Source: Halosegnis marinus
GTDB taxonomy: Archaea; Halobacteriota; Halobacteria; Halobacteriales; Haloarculaceae
Reading direction: 5' to 3'
Assembly (NCBI RefSeq): GCF_029338355.1
Contig: NZ_CP119802.1
Coordinates: 620,001 to 684,000, forward strand
DNA: 64,000 nucleotides
In this document: positions 34,790 through 43,427 of the stretch, one piece after another
How positions within the stretch are numbered: position 1 is the stretch's first letter
Layout of the letters: every line of letters starts with the position of its first letter
Made by a program: the position numbers and the translations under genes
Notes under the pieces: generated by a model
Seen by the model: only the letters and a program-made list of their open reading frames with translations
What the model was told of the DNA's origin: nothing
The model's database searches: none

Positions 34790-37327
34790 ATGGAACTCAT
34801 CGTCACCGAGAAGGACAACGCCGCGAGACGCATCGCGGACATCCTCTCGGACGGCGGCGCGGGCGCGGACCGGCGCAACGGCGTCAACGTCTATCGGTGG
34901 GGCGACAAACGCTGCGTGGGCCTCTCGGGCCACGTCGTCGGCGTGGACTTCCCCCCGGAGTACAACGACTGGCGGGACGTGGAGCCGGTGGAACTCGCGG
35001 GCGCGTCGGTCGTCAAGAACGCGACGAAGGAGAACATCGTCTCGACGCTCCAGAGCCTCGCCGGGGAGGCGGACAGCGCCGTCATCGCGACCGACTACGA
35101 CCGCGAGGGCGAACTCATCGGCAAGGAGGCGTACGAACTCATCGACGCGGTCGCGGACATCCCCATCAAGCGCGTCCGCTTCTCCTCCATCACGGAGCGG
35201 GAGGTGAAGAACGCCTTCGCGGCGCCGGACGACCTCGACTTCGACCTCGCGGCCGCGGGCGAGGCCCGCCAGATAATCGACCTCGTGTGGGGCGCGGCGC
35301 TCACGCGCTACCTCTCGCTGACGGCGGGCCAGCTCGGCAACGACTTCATCTCCGTCGGCCGGGTGCAGTCCCCGACGCTGAAGCTCATCGTGGACCGCGA
35401 GCGGGAGATACGGGCGTTCGACCCCGACGACTACTGGGAGCTGTTCGCGGACCTCCAACAGGGTGACGACGAGGACGAGCGGTTCGAGGCGCAGTACTTC
35501 TACGAGGGCGACGACGGTACGGAGAACGAGCGCGTCTGGGACGAGGACGAGGCCGAGACCGCGTACGAGAAGCTCCGGGGGGCGGACGCGGCGACCGTCG
35601 AGTCCGTCCGCCGGCGCACCCGCACCGACGACCCGCCGGCGCCGTTCAACACGACCCAGTACATCCGCGCGGCCGGGTCGCTCGGCTACTCCGCCCAGCG
35701 CGCCATGTCCATCGCCGAGGAGCTGTACACGACGGGGTGGATAACGTACCCGCGGACGGACAACACCGTCTACCCCGAGGACCTCGACCCCGAGGAACTG
35801 CTCGCGACGTTCGCCGACACGGGTGCGTTCGGCGAGGACGCCGCGTCGTTGCTCGAGCAGGACGACATCGAGCCGACGGCCGGCGACAACGAGACCACCG
35901 ACCACCCGCCCATCCACCCGACCGGCGAGATACCGGGCCGACAGGACCTCTCGGAGGACGAGTGGGAGATATACGAACTCGTCGTGCGCCGCTTCCTCGC
36001 CACCTGCGCGGAGCCGGCGACGTGGGCGCACCTCCGCGTCGTCGCGGCGGCGAACGACTGCTCGCTGAAGGCGAACGGCAAGCGGCTCGTCGAGGCGGGC
36101 TACCACGCCGTCTACCCCTACGTCGGGAGCACGGAGAACTACGTCCCCGAGGTCGAGGAGGGGGAGGAACTCGGCCTGTTCGACCCGCGCATGGAGGCGA
36201 AGGAGACCCAGCCGCCCCGCCGGCGCGGCCAGTCGCGGCTCATCGAGACGATGGAGAAGATGGGCATCGGGACGAAGGCGACCCGCCACGAGACCATCCA
36301 GAAGCTCTACGACCGCGGCTACGTCGAGGAGGACCCGCCGCGCCCGACCGGGCTGGCGATGGCCGTCGTGGAGGCGGCGGAGCGGTTCGCGGACCGCATC
36401 GTCGACGAGGGGATGACCGCCCAGCTGGAGGGCGACATGGACGCCATCGCGAACGGCGAGAAGTCGCTGGAGGAGGTGACCGACGAGTCCCGCGAGATGC
36501 TCGAGGCCGTCTTCGAGGACCTCCACGAACACCGCGACGAGGTCGGCGACTTCCTGAAGGAGTCGCTGAAGGCCGACCGGACGCTCGGCCCCTGTCCCGA
36601 CTGCGGCGAGGACCTGCTCGTGCGGCGCTCGCGGCGCGGCTCCTACTTCGTCGGCTGTGACGGCTACCCCGACTGCACGTACACCCTCCCGCTCCCGAGC
36701 CAGGGCGAGCCGACCGTCATCGACGAGACGTGCGAGGAGCACGGCCTGCGCCACGTGAAGATGCTCGCCGGGCGCTCGACGTTCGTCCACGGCTGTCCGC
36801 TGTGCAAGGCCGACGAGGCCGACGCGGCCGAGGACCGCGTCATCGGCGCGTGTCCCGAGTGCGGGGACGGCGCGGCGGGGAGCGCCGCGAACGGAGACGG
36901 CGAAGCCGTCGAAGGCGGCGAACTCGCCATCAAACAGCTCCGGTCCGGCTCGCGGCTCGTCGGCTGTACGCGCTACCCGGACTGCGACTACTCGCTGCCG
37001 CTCCCCCGCCGGGGCGACATTGAGGTGACGGACGTGCGCTGCGACGAGCACGACCTGCCCGAACTCGTCGTCCGCGACGGCGAGGACGACGACGACCCGT
37101 GGGAGCTCGGCTGTCCCATCTGCAACTACGAGGAGTACCGCGAGCGGCAGGCCGCGAGCGAGATAGAGGACCTCGACGGCGTCGGCGCGAAGACCGCCGA
37201 GAAGCTCGCGCAGGCCGGCATCGAGAGCCTCGACGACCTCAGCGGCGCGGACCCCGACGGCGTCGCCGGCGAGGTACAGGGCGTCTCCGCCGACCGCGTG
37301 CGCGAGTGGCAGGCGCAGGTCGGCTGA
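34790..37327 (+). CDS. topA: DNA topoisomerase I (type IA)
   Basis: This 845-residue type IA topoisomerase relaxes negative supercoils. The Toprim domain starts at the N terminus (ELIVTEKDNAARRIADIL), with ATDYDREGELIG near residue 100. The nucleophilic Tyr is in GWITYPRTDNT near residue 318, and MGIGTKATRHETI follows. From about residue 600 there are three zinc-ribbon-like units (CPDCGEDLL, CPLCKADE...CPECGDG, C-containing YPDCDYSLPLP blocks), then a helix-hairpin-helix tail (DLDGVGAKTAEKLAQAGI). It is not a reverse gyrase. The gene converges on a Nudix-like gene with a three-base gap. Confidence 0.96.
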   Translation: MELIVTEKDNAARRIADILSDGGAGADRRNGVNVYRWGDKRCVGLSGHVVGVDFPPEYNDWRDVEPVELAGASVVKNATKENIVSTLQSLAGEADSAVIATDYDREGELIGKEAYELIDAVADIPIKRVRFSSITEREVKNAFAAPDDLDFDLAAAGEARQIIDLVWGAALTRYLSLTAGQLGNDFISVGRVQSPTLKLIVDREREIRAFDPDDYWELFADLQQGDDEDERFEAQYFYEGDDGTENERVWDEDEAETAYEKLRGADAATVESVRRRTRTDDPPAPFNTTQYIRAAGSLGYSAQRAMSIAEELYTTGWITYPRTDNTVYPEDLDPEELLATFADTGAFGEDAASLLEQDDIEPTAGDNETTDHPPIHPTGEIPGRQDLSEDEWEIYELVVRRFLATCAEPATWAHLRVVAAANDCSLKANGKRLVEAGYHAVYPYVGSTENYVPEVEEGEELGLFDPRMEAKETQPPRRRGQSRLIETMEKMGIGTKATRHETIQKLYDRGYVEEDPPRPTGLAMAVVEAAERFADRIVDEGMTAQLEGDMDAIANGEKSLEEVTDESREMLEAVFEDLHEHRDEVGDFLKESLKADRTLGPCPDCGEDLLVRRSRRGSYFVGCDGYPDCTYTLPLPSQGEPTVIDETCEEHGLRHVKMLAGRSTFVHGCPLCKADEADAAEDRVIGACPECGDGAAGSAANGDGEAVEGGELAIKQLRSGSRLVGCTRYPDCDYSLPLPRRGDIEVTDVRCDEHDLPELVVRDGEDDDDPWELGCPICNYEEYRERQAASEIEDLDGVGAKTAEKLAQAGIESLDDLSGADPDGVAGEVQGVSADRVREWQAQVG

Positions 37328-37330
37328 GGG

Positions 37331-37822
37331 TCAGAGGAAGCGTTCTACGTCCGAGACGGCGCTCCCGTGCTCGTGGTACGCCTCGTCCGGTACCTCCGCG
37401 AACCACCCCACGACGAGGTCCTCCCACGGCTCGAAGTCGGGGTTCCCGGCCGTCGGCTCCCCGGCGACGGGGGCGACGCGGACGACGGCGTCGAAGCTCG
37501 TCGTCGTCTCGCCCGTCGTCGCGTGCTCGCGGGTGAACTCCGTGACGCGCTCGAAGTCCGCGTCCTCGACCTCGACGCCGGTGAGCGTCCCCGCGATGCG
37601 GCGCGCGACGGCGAGCGGGTCCTCCCCCTCCTCGACGGGACCGTACGGGAGCCGCCAGCCGTGCGCCGACTCCATCAGCAGGACCGCGCCGTCGTCGTTC
37701 GTGACGCCGACGGCCACGAGGCCGTCGATTCCCGCGAAGTACGCCCACGTGCCGTCCTCGTCCGTCGTCGTCTCCGCGAGGTACTCCACGTCGTCGCGGT
37801 CGCGGACGCGCTCGAACTCCAT
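37331..37822 (-). CDS. Nudix-fold protein with degenerate active site
   Basis: This 163-residue protein has the outline of a Nudix domain (VAVGVTNDDGAVLLMESAHGWRLPYGPVEEGED). The box reads GPVEEGEDPLAVARRIAGTL, so the RE...EE glutamates that bind Mg2+ are replaced by RI and TL. Hydrolysis by the normal mechanism is therefore unlikely, and it may be a binding protein. The C-terminal part (VVRVAPVAGEPTAGNPDFEPWEDL) keeps the family pattern. The start has weak promoter support. It converges on topA. Confidence 0.75.
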   Translation of the reverse strand: MEFERVRDRDDVEYLAETTTDEDGTWAYFAGIDGLVAVGVTNDDGAVLLMESAHGWRLPYGPVEEGEDPLAVARRIAGTLTGVEVEDADFERVTEFTREHATTGETTTSFDAVVRVAPVAGEPTAGNPDFEPWEDLVVGWFAEVPDEAYHEHGSAVSDVERFL

Positions 37823-37924
37823 ACCGCGAGTGGGCGACGCGGGGGGAAAAGCCGCGGGGTCCGACTACCGGCAACGCCGCGGGCGACCGGCGACCATTTG
37901 CCGCGGACCCGCGTGGCACGGGTA

Positions 37925-39013
37925 ATGCCCGGACTCTTCGACGAACTCGACCTGCGCGACACGACGCTTCGCAACCGCGTCGCCGTCTCCCCGATGTGTC
38001 AGTACTCCTGTGAGGCGCGCGACGGACTGGCGACGGACTGGCACCACGTCCACCTCGGGGCGCGCGCCGCGGGCGGCGCGGGCCTCGTCGTCACGGAGGC
38101 GACGGCCGTCGAGCCGCGCGGGCGCATCTCCCCGCAGGACCTCGGCATCTGGTCGGACGAGCACGCGGACGCGCTCCGCGACACCGTCTCGTTCGTGAAC
38201 GGTCAGGGCGCCACGTCGTGTATCCAGCTGGCACACGCGGGCCGGAAGGCCTCGACGTACCGGCCGAGCGACCGCGACAAGGGGACCACGGTGCAGAACG
38301 AACACGGCTGGACGCCGGTCGGCCCGACGGCGGAGCCGTACCCGACCGACGACGCGCTCGACGTGGAGCCGCTCGACGCCGACGGCATCGAGCGGGTGAA
38401 GACCGCGTTCCGCGAGGCCGCGGAGCGCTCGCTCGACGCCGGCTTCGACGCCGCGGAGGTCCACGGCGCGCACGGCTACCTCCTCCACGAGTTCTACTCG
38501 CCGGTGACGAACACCCGCGACGACGAGTACGGCGGCGGCTTCTCCGGCCGGACGCGCCTGCTCCGCGAGGTGACCCGCGAGGTGCGCGACGTGTGGCCCG
38601 ACGACAAGCCCGTGCTCGTTCGGCTGTCGGCGACCGACTGGATGGGCGAGGACGGGTGGACGATAGACGACACGGCGCGGCTCGCGCCGCTGCTCGCGGA
38701 CGACGGCGCGGACCTGCTCGACATCTCGGCGGGCGGCATCCACCCCGACCAGGAGATACCCCACGCCGGGCCGCACTACCAGACGCCGCTCGCGGAGCGG
38801 GTGACCGAGGCGCTCGACGGGAAGGAGTGCGCCGTCGGCGCGGTCGGCGGCATCACGACCCCCGAGGGCGCGGAGGAGGTCGTCCGCAACGGCCGGGCCG
38901 ACGTGACCCTGCTCGCGCGCGAACACCTGCGCGACCCGCAGTTCGCGCTCACCGCCGCCGACGCGCTGGACGAGGAACTGCCCGTCCCGCGGCAGTACCG
39001 GCGCGGCTACTAG
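37925..39013 (+). CDS. NADH:flavin oxidoreductase, Old Yellow Enzyme family (YqjM-like)
   Basis: This 362-residue FMN-dependent TIM-barrel ene-reductase is close to the YqjM class. [14 protein letters not shown] holds the Cys that tunes [14 protein letters not shown], the substrate-binding pair in [15 protein letters not shown], and [14 protein letters not shown] are all present. The FMN phosphate site is [15 protein letters not shown]. YqjM enzymes reduce activated double bonds of enones and electrophiles; the physiological substrate is unknown. CCATTTGCC sits about 30 bases before the ATG. Confidence 0.9.
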   Translation: MPGLFDELDLRDTTLRNRVAVSPMCQYSCEARDGLATDWHHVHLGARAAGGAGLVVTEATAVEPRGRISPQDLGIWSDEHADALRDTVSFVNGQGATSCIQLAHAGRKASTYRPSDRDKGTTVQNEHGWTPVGPTAEPYPTDDALDVEPLDADGIERVKTAFREAAERSLDAGFDAAEVHGAHGYLLHEFYSPVTNTRDDEYGGGFSGRTRLLREVTREVRDVWPDDKPVLVRLSATDWMGEDGWTIDDTARLAPLLADDGADLLDISAGGIHPDQEIPHAGPHYQTPLAERVTEALDGKECAVGAVGGITTPEGAEEVVRNGRADVTLLAREHLRDPQFALTAADALDEELPVPRQYRRGY

Positions 39014-39015
39014 CG

Positions 39016-39354
39016 CTAGAGCAGCGAGAGGTCGCCAGTCACGCGGTCCACGAGGTTCTCCTCGCCCGGCCCGACCGCGAGCGCGGTGACCGTCCCCGGT
39101 TCGAGCTGGGTGTGGCCCGCGTCGCTGATGACGGCGTTCGGCAGCCCCTCGCGGCGCGCTTTGTCCGCGAGTTCGTGTATCTCGCGCTCGCTCGACACCT
39201 TCAGGACGACCTTCTTCTGCCCGCCCTGTTTCCACTCGGACTGCGTCTTCGTGTGGGCGCTCTCGTACGCCTTCAGCGAGGCGTGGGCGGCCTGCGCGGC
39301 GAGTTTTCCCTTTCCCATCCCGATGTCCGTGCGGACGACGATGGCCTGTTTCAT
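39016..39354 (-). CDS. pth2: Peptidyl-tRNA hydrolase Pth2
   Basis: This 112-residue archaeal/eukaryal type enzyme releases peptidyl-tRNAs stalled off the ribosome. It begins [26 protein letters not shown], the diagnostic Pth2 start with the catalytic Lys and Asp region. [17 protein letters not shown] and [14 protein letters not shown] complete the fold, giving the usual length. The ATG at 39354 follows from this N-terminal motif. It is tail-to-tail with the flavin oxidoreductase, two bases between stops. Confidence 0.95.
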   Translation of the reverse strand: MKQAIVVRTDIGMGKGKLAAQAAHASLKAYESAHTKTQSEWKQGGQKKVVLKVSSEREIHELADKARREGLPNAVISDAGHTQLEPGTVTALAVGPGEENLVDRVTGDLSLL

Positions 39355-39409
39355 ACGGGGGCGAGGACGCGAGGGGCCAAAGGCGAACCGACCCCGCGCG
39401 ACCGCCCGA

Positions 39410-39415
39410 CTTATG
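39410..39415 (+). promoter_or_regulatory. TATA-like box of dcd
   Basis: CTTATG in GACTTATGCC is centred 27 bases before the dcd ATG at 39439, predicting a leaderless mRNA. Confidence 0.45.
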
Positions 39416-39438
39416 CCCCAGTCGGCCGCGACACCGGT

Positions 39439-40026
39439 ATGATACTCTCGGACGCGGACATCCGCCGGCGGCTGGAGGCGGGTGACCTCGGTATCGAGCC
39501 GCTCGCCGACCCGGACATCCAGATACAGCCGGCGAGCGTGGACCTCCGGCTGGGCGCGGAGTTCCTGGAGTTCCAGCACGCGAACATCCCGTGTATCCAC
39601 CCGAACGAGGAGGCCGAAACCGAGGAGTACGTCGAGGAGACGACGGTCCCGGAGGGCGACGACTACGTGCTCCACCCCGGCGACTTCGTGCTCGGCACCA
39701 CCGTCGAGCGCGTCGAGATACCCGACGACCTCATCGCCCACGTCGAGGGGCGCTCGTCGCTCGGCCGGCTGGCGGTCGTCGTCCACGCGACCGCCGGGCT
39801 CTGTGACCCCGGCTACCGCGGGCAGATAACGCTCGAACTGTCGAACCTCGGACGCGCGCCCGTCGCGCTCTCTCCCGGAATGCGCGTCTCACAGCTGACG
39901 TTCACGGAGCTGAAATCCCCCGCGGAACGCCCCTACGGGAGCGACCGCGGCTCGAAGTACCAGGACCAGGCCGGGCCGCAGGCGTCGCGGCTCGGCGGGG
40001 ACCGGGAGTTCGGTGGCGACCAATGA
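39439..40026 (+). CDS. dcd: dCTP deaminase
   Basis: This 195-residue enzyme converts dCTP to dUTP on the way to dTTP. It begins [21 protein letters not shown] and has [14 protein letters not shown]. The active-site stretch [19 protein letters not shown] contains the catalytic Glu/Ser/Arg set, and [14 protein letters not shown] follows. The fold is that of trimeric dUTPases. With tmk at 13722 it covers two steps of thymidine nucleotide supply. The stop is followed after 73 bases by thiR. Confidence 0.95.
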   Translation: MILSDADIRRRLEAGDLGIEPLADPDIQIQPASVDLRLGAEFLEFQHANIPCIHPNEEAETEEYVEETTVPEGDDYVLHPGDFVLGTTVERVEIPDDLIAHVEGRSSLGRLAVVVHATAGLCDPGYRGQITLELSNLGRAPVALSPGMRVSQLTFTELKSPAERPYGSDRGSKYQDQAGPQASRLGGDREFGGDQ

Positions 40027-40099
40027 ACGGGCGACCAGAACGGCGCGGGGGTCGCCGACGCGCGCGCCGGCGCCGGACGGCCGGGGGCGGGGCCGAGCG

Positions 40100-40996
40100 G
40101 TGAAGTTCGTCGAGGAGGTCGTCGTCGAGGAGTTCCTCCCGACGTTCCGCGCGATGCTCGCCGGCGACCTCAGGGAGCGCGGCCTCACCCAGAGCGAGGT
40201 GGCCGACCTGCTCGGCATCTCACAGAGCGCGGTGTCGAAGTACGCCCACGGCGAGGTGGAGACGAACGACCGGGTCGCGGGCGACGAGCGGGTTCGCGAC
40301 CTCGTCGCGCGGCTGGGCGAGGGATTGGCCGCGGGCGACGTGGCGCCCGTGCAGGCGCTCGTCGAGGCGGAGGTCCTCGTCCGGCGGCTCGAACGCGGCG
40401 ACCTGCTGGCGAACCTCCACGAGGAGGCGTTCCCGCCGCTCTCGGCCTACGAGGGCGACTTCGCGGTCCACGACGCCGACTCCCCCGTCCGGGCGGCGGA
40501 GCGCGTCCTCGCCTCCGTGCGCCGGGGCGTCCGCACGCTGGAGAACACGAGCGGCTTCGCGGCGCTCATCCCCGCCGTCGGCTCGAACCTCGTCGAGACG
40601 CTGCCGGACGCCGCGGGCATCGACGAGGTGGCCGCGGTGCCGGGGCGCATCCTCGACGTGAAGGGGCGCGCGACGGTGCCCGGCGAGCCGGAGTTCGGCG
40701 TCTCCGAACACGTCGCCTCGGTCCTGCTCGCGGCGCGGGCGGGCGGGAGCGACGCGCGCGCGGCGCTGAACGTCCGCTGTGACGAGTCGACGCTCGCGGC
40801 GCTTCGCGGGGCGGGCCTCACGCTCGCCGAGTTCGACGCGGAGGCCGACCCCGAGGCCGCCGTGACTGCCGCCGTCGAGGCGACGCCCGACGCCGACGTG
40901 GTGTACCAGACCGGCGGGTTCGGCGTCGAGCCGGTGGCGTACCTGCTCGCGGCGGACGCGCCGACGGCCGCGGAGCGCGTGCGGACGCTGGTCTGA
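40100..40996 (+). CDS. thiR: ThiR-like thiamine regulator (HTH plus ThiN domain)
   Basis: This 298-residue protein joins an N-terminal helix-turn-helix (residues about 20-45: LRERGLTQSEVADLLGISQS) to a C-terminal ThiN-type domain (from about residue 120, with NTSGFAALIPAVGSNLVETLP and GRILDVKGRATVPGEPEFG). In archaea the HTH-ThiN architecture is that of ThiR, a repressor of thiamine genes that senses thiamine phosphate. The GTG at 40100 is preferred to an ATG at 40013 because homologues start at the KFVEEVVVEEFLPTFR block. No thiamine biosynthetic gene lies nearby. Confidence 0.87.
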   Translation: MKFVEEVVVEEFLPTFRAMLAGDLRERGLTQSEVADLLGISQSAVSKYAHGEVETNDRVAGDERVRDLVARLGEGLAAGDVAPVQALVEAEVLVRRLERGDLLANLHEEAFPPLSAYEGDFAVHDADSPVRAAERVLASVRRGVRTLENTSGFAALIPAVGSNLVETLPDAAGIDEVAAVPGRILDVKGRATVPGEPEFGVSEHVASVLLAARAGGSDARAALNVRCDESTLAALRGAGLTLAEFDAEADPEAAVTAAVEATPDADVVYQTGGFGVEPVAYLLAADAPTAAERVRTLV

Positions 40997-41038
40997 CGTC
41001 GCCACACCTATGCCCCGACGGGTACTCCGTGTGGGACG

Positions 41039-41347
41039 ATGCCGAAGGGGTGGGAGGCGGAGACGGTGTTCGACCTGTTCGGGGAGCCGACGGCCCGGGA
41101 CGTCCTCGCGCGCGCCAGCGAGAAGCCGACGGACGCCGACACGCTCGCCGACGCGCTGGGCGTGTCGCGGCCGACGGTGTACCGCCACGTCGAGGAACTG
41201 GTCGAGTACGGAATGCTCGCGGAGCGCGAACACATCGACGACGAGGGCAACCGCTACCGGACGTACGCCGCGACCCTCGAATCGGTGACGTTCACGCTCG
41301 CCGACGGCCGGATAGACGTGGACGTCGAGCGCGCGCCCGACGCGTAG
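41039..41347 (+). CDS. ArsR-like winged-helix regulator
   Basis: This 102-residue DNA-binding protein is little more than one winged helix: ARDVLARASEKPTDADTLADALGVSRPTVYRHVEELVE, then the wing EHIDDEGNRYRTYA. A C-terminal strand pair (VTFTLADGRIDVDVER) is probably for dimerisation or effector binding. No metal-binding Cys pair is present, so it is not a classical metal sensor. Its targets are unknown. It starts 43 bases after thiR, with its own CACCTATGCC box, and is followed by a T-run. Confidence 0.8.
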   Translation: MPKGWEAETVFDLFGEPTARDVLARASEKPTDADTLADALGVSRPTVYRHVEELVEYGMLAEREHIDDEGNRYRTYAATLESVTFTLADGRIDVDVERAPDA

Positions 41348-41380
41348 CGCGGCTTCACGGCGTGTAGGTTCCCGCGGCGC

Positions 41381-41390
41381 TTTTTCGCTT
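41381..41390 (+). terminator. T-run terminator-like stretch
   Basis: TTTTTCGCTT lies 34 bases after the stop of the winged-helix gene. The remainder of the gap to 41525 holds nothing I can support; a plus-strand open frame there is low-complexity Pro/Arg. Confidence 0.35.
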
Positions 41391-41525
41391 CCCGGCTCTT
41401 CACCCGATGGTGTCACGGACCGGTCGCCGCCCGGTCAGGGCCGTGCGGCCGACCGTGCCGGTGACGCACCCGCCGTCCGGTGCGGGCGGCGGCGTTCCCC
41501 GGCCACCCGTCCCCCGAGCCGCCGC

Positions 41526-42002
41526 TCAGCGCCGCGCCCCGCCGCGCCCCCCGGTCGCGTCCACGACGTGCGTCCCCGCGACGCCGTCGAAGACGCGCTG
41601 TCTGCGGTCGCCCGTCGCGATAGCCGCCAGGGCGACGGCGGTCGTCACCCAACTGAACAGCACGACGGCCGGGACGTTCCGCAGGAACGCCGCGCCGACG
41701 CCCGGGTCGCGGCCCCGCCGGTCGACGACCCGGATACCGAGCAGCCGCTTCCCGAGCGTCTGCCCGTTCCAGAACCCTTCGAGCAGACCGCCGTACAGCG
41801 GGAGCGTGAACAGCGCGAGGAAGGCGAGCCCCTCGACGCCCGTCTCGGTGCTCGGGCGCACGAGCGCCCCGAGGAGGACGGTGACGGCGACCAGCTGGAC
41901 GAACAGGGCGACGGTGTCCACGACCTGTGCGGCGATGCGCGCGCCGACAACGTCGGTCGTGTCCCGGTCGGGGACGACGCGGTCGCTGTCGTCGTCGGAC
42001 AT
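41526..42002 (-). CDS. RDD-family membrane protein
   Basis: This 158-residue protein begins with a polar acidic leader, then VVGARIAAQVVDTVALFVQL, in which the R..D pattern in the first helix gives the family its name. GLLEGFWNGQTLGKRLLGIRVVD is the diagnostic RDD block, and a last membrane segment near residue 120 precedes RQRVFDGVAGTHVVDA. RDD proteins are small membrane proteins; a few have been linked to ion transport. The gene lies 40 bases downstream of a tiny zinc-ribbon gene on the same strand. Confidence 0.88.
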   Translation of the reverse strand: MSDDDSDRVVPDRDTTDVVGARIAAQVVDTVALFVQLVAVTVLLGALVRPSTETGVEGLAFLALFTLPLYGGLLEGFWNGQTLGKRLLGIRVVDRRGRDPGVGAAFLRNVPAVVLFSWVTTAVALAAIATGDRRQRVFDGVAGTHVVDATGGRGGARR

Positions 42003-42042
42003 ACCGGCGGGGGCGGCGCCCCGGGCGTAAGTCTTGTCGCCG

Positions 42043-42186
42043 TTACCCGGCCGCTTCGACCCGGTAGCCGAGACACTCGGGGCACTGTACCCGGTCGCGC
42101 TCGGGGGCCTCGAACTCGGCCCCGCACGCGAGACACCGGTACCGCTCGCGGTCCACCGTGGAAGCGAACAGGCGCTGGAGTCCCAT
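42043..42186 (-). CDS. 47-residue zinc-ribbon protein
   Basis: A short frame (ATG at 42186, TAA at 42043-42045) encodes a protein with two Cys pairs spaced as in a zinc ribbon: YRCLACGAEFEAPERD and VQCPECLGYRVEAAG. Haloarchaea encode many such single-ribbon proteins under 60 residues. It is followed 40 bases later by the RDD gene, which suggests co-transcription. The function is unknown. Confidence 0.7.
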   Translation of the reverse strand: MGLQRLFASTVDRERYRCLACGAEFEAPERDRVQCPECLGYRVEAAG

Positions 42187-42290
42187 GCAGGGGCGGGGTA
42201 ACACACGGAGCCACATGAAAGGGACGCGCGGCTTCGCGACGTGAAGGCGCCGCGGGGAACGTTGAAGCCCCGGCCGTCGAACGTGGGGAC

Positions 42291-43427
42291 ATGCGACCCA
42301 CCGACCGCGTCCGCGCGTGCGACCGCTCCTCCATCCGCGTCCTCTTCGACCTCGCCGAGGAGGTCGGCGGCGACCTCGTCCGGCTCGAGGTCGGCGAACC
42401 GGACTTCGACACGCCGGCCCACGTCACGGAGGCCGCCTTCGCCGCCGCCGAGCGCGGGGAAACGGGCTACACCTCGAACGCCGGCCTCCCCCCGCTCAGG
42501 GCGGCCGTCGCCGACACCCTCGCCCGCGAGTACGACCACGCGTACGGGGCCGACGACGTGCTCGTCACCACCGGGGGGATGGAGGCGCTCCACCTCGCCG
42601 CACTGTGTGTCCTCTCGCCCGGCGACGAACTGCTGATTCCGACGCCCGGGTGGCCGAACTACTGGACGCAGGCGCGGCTGGCCGACGCCGTCCCGGTCGA
42701 GGTGCCGATGCCGTACCCCTACGACCTCGACCCCGACCGCCTCGTCGCGCGGATGGGGCCGGACACCGGGGCGGTGCTGCTCTGCTCGCCGTCGAACCCA
42801 ACGGGCCGCGTCTTCGACGACGACGCGGTCCGGGCCGTCGTGGCGGCCGCCCGCGAGCACGACGCCTACGTCGTCGCCGACGAGGTGTACGCCTCGCTCA
42901 CCTACGACCGCGACCCGACCGGCGTCGCCGCGCTCGTCGGCGACTCCGAGCACGTCCTCACCGTCGGCTCCTGCTCGAAGTCGTACGCGATGACCGGGTG
43001 GCGCGTCGGCTGGCTCGCCGCCGAGTCCGACGTCGTCGACGAGGCGACCAAGATACGCGAGTCCACCACGGCCTGCACGCCGACGCTCGCCCAGCACGCC
43101 GCGCTGGCGGCGCTGGAGGGGCCACAGGAGCCGGTCCGGGAGATGAAGGCCGCCTTCGCCGAGCGCCGCGACTACGTCGCCGACCGCCTCGACGCGATGG
43201 ACGGGGTCGCGGCCCCGCGGCCGCAGGGCGCGTTCTACGCCTTCCTCGACCCCGAGGGGTACACGGACAGCATGGCGCTGGCGAAGCGACTCGTCCGCGA
43301 GGCGGGCGTCGTCCTCGCGCCCGGGTCCGGGTTCGGCGAGGCCGGCGCGGGGAAGCTCCGGCTCTCCTTCGCCAACTCGATGGAACGGCTGGAGGAGGGA
43401 CTCGACCGGCTGGAGGACGCGCTCTAG
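42291..43427 (+). CDS. Pyridoxal-phosphate aminotransferase, class I
   Basis: This 378-residue fold-type I aminotransferase has the substrate segment ARGETGYTSNAGLPPLR-like block near residue 60. SNPTGRVFDDDAV carries the conserved Asn, YVVADEVYASLTY the PLP-binding Asp and Tyr, and SCSKSYAMTGWRVGW the Schiff-base Lys near residue 230. Sequence features fit the aspartate/aromatic aminotransferase subgroup, but the amino donor is unknown. GTTGAAGCC lies about 29 bases before the ATG. The stop is shared (CTAG) with the convergent SDR gene. Confidence 0.88.
   Translation: MRPTDRVRACDRSSIRVLFDLAEEVGGDLVRLEVGEPDFDTPAHVTEAAFAAAERGETGYTSNAGLPPLRAAVADTLAREYDHAYGADDVLVTTGGMEALHLAALCVLSPGDELLIPTPGWPNYWTQARLADAVPVEVPMPYPYDLDPDRLVARMGPDTGAVLLCSPSNPTGRVFDDDAVRAVVAAAREHDAYVVADEVYASLTYDRDPTGVAALVGDSEHVLTVGSCSKSYAMTGWRVGWLAAESDVVDEATKIRESTTACTPTLAQHAALAALEGPQEPVREMKAAFAERRDYVADRLDAMDGVAAPRPQGAFYAFLDPEGYTDSMALAKRLVREAGVVLAPGSGFGEAGAGKLRLSFANSMERLEEGLDRLEDAL

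Noticed and set aside
41407-42030. Plus-strand frame opposite the RDD gene
   Set aside because: It is Pro/Arg/Ser-rich shadow coding; the RDD protein on the other strand has the diagnostic motifs.
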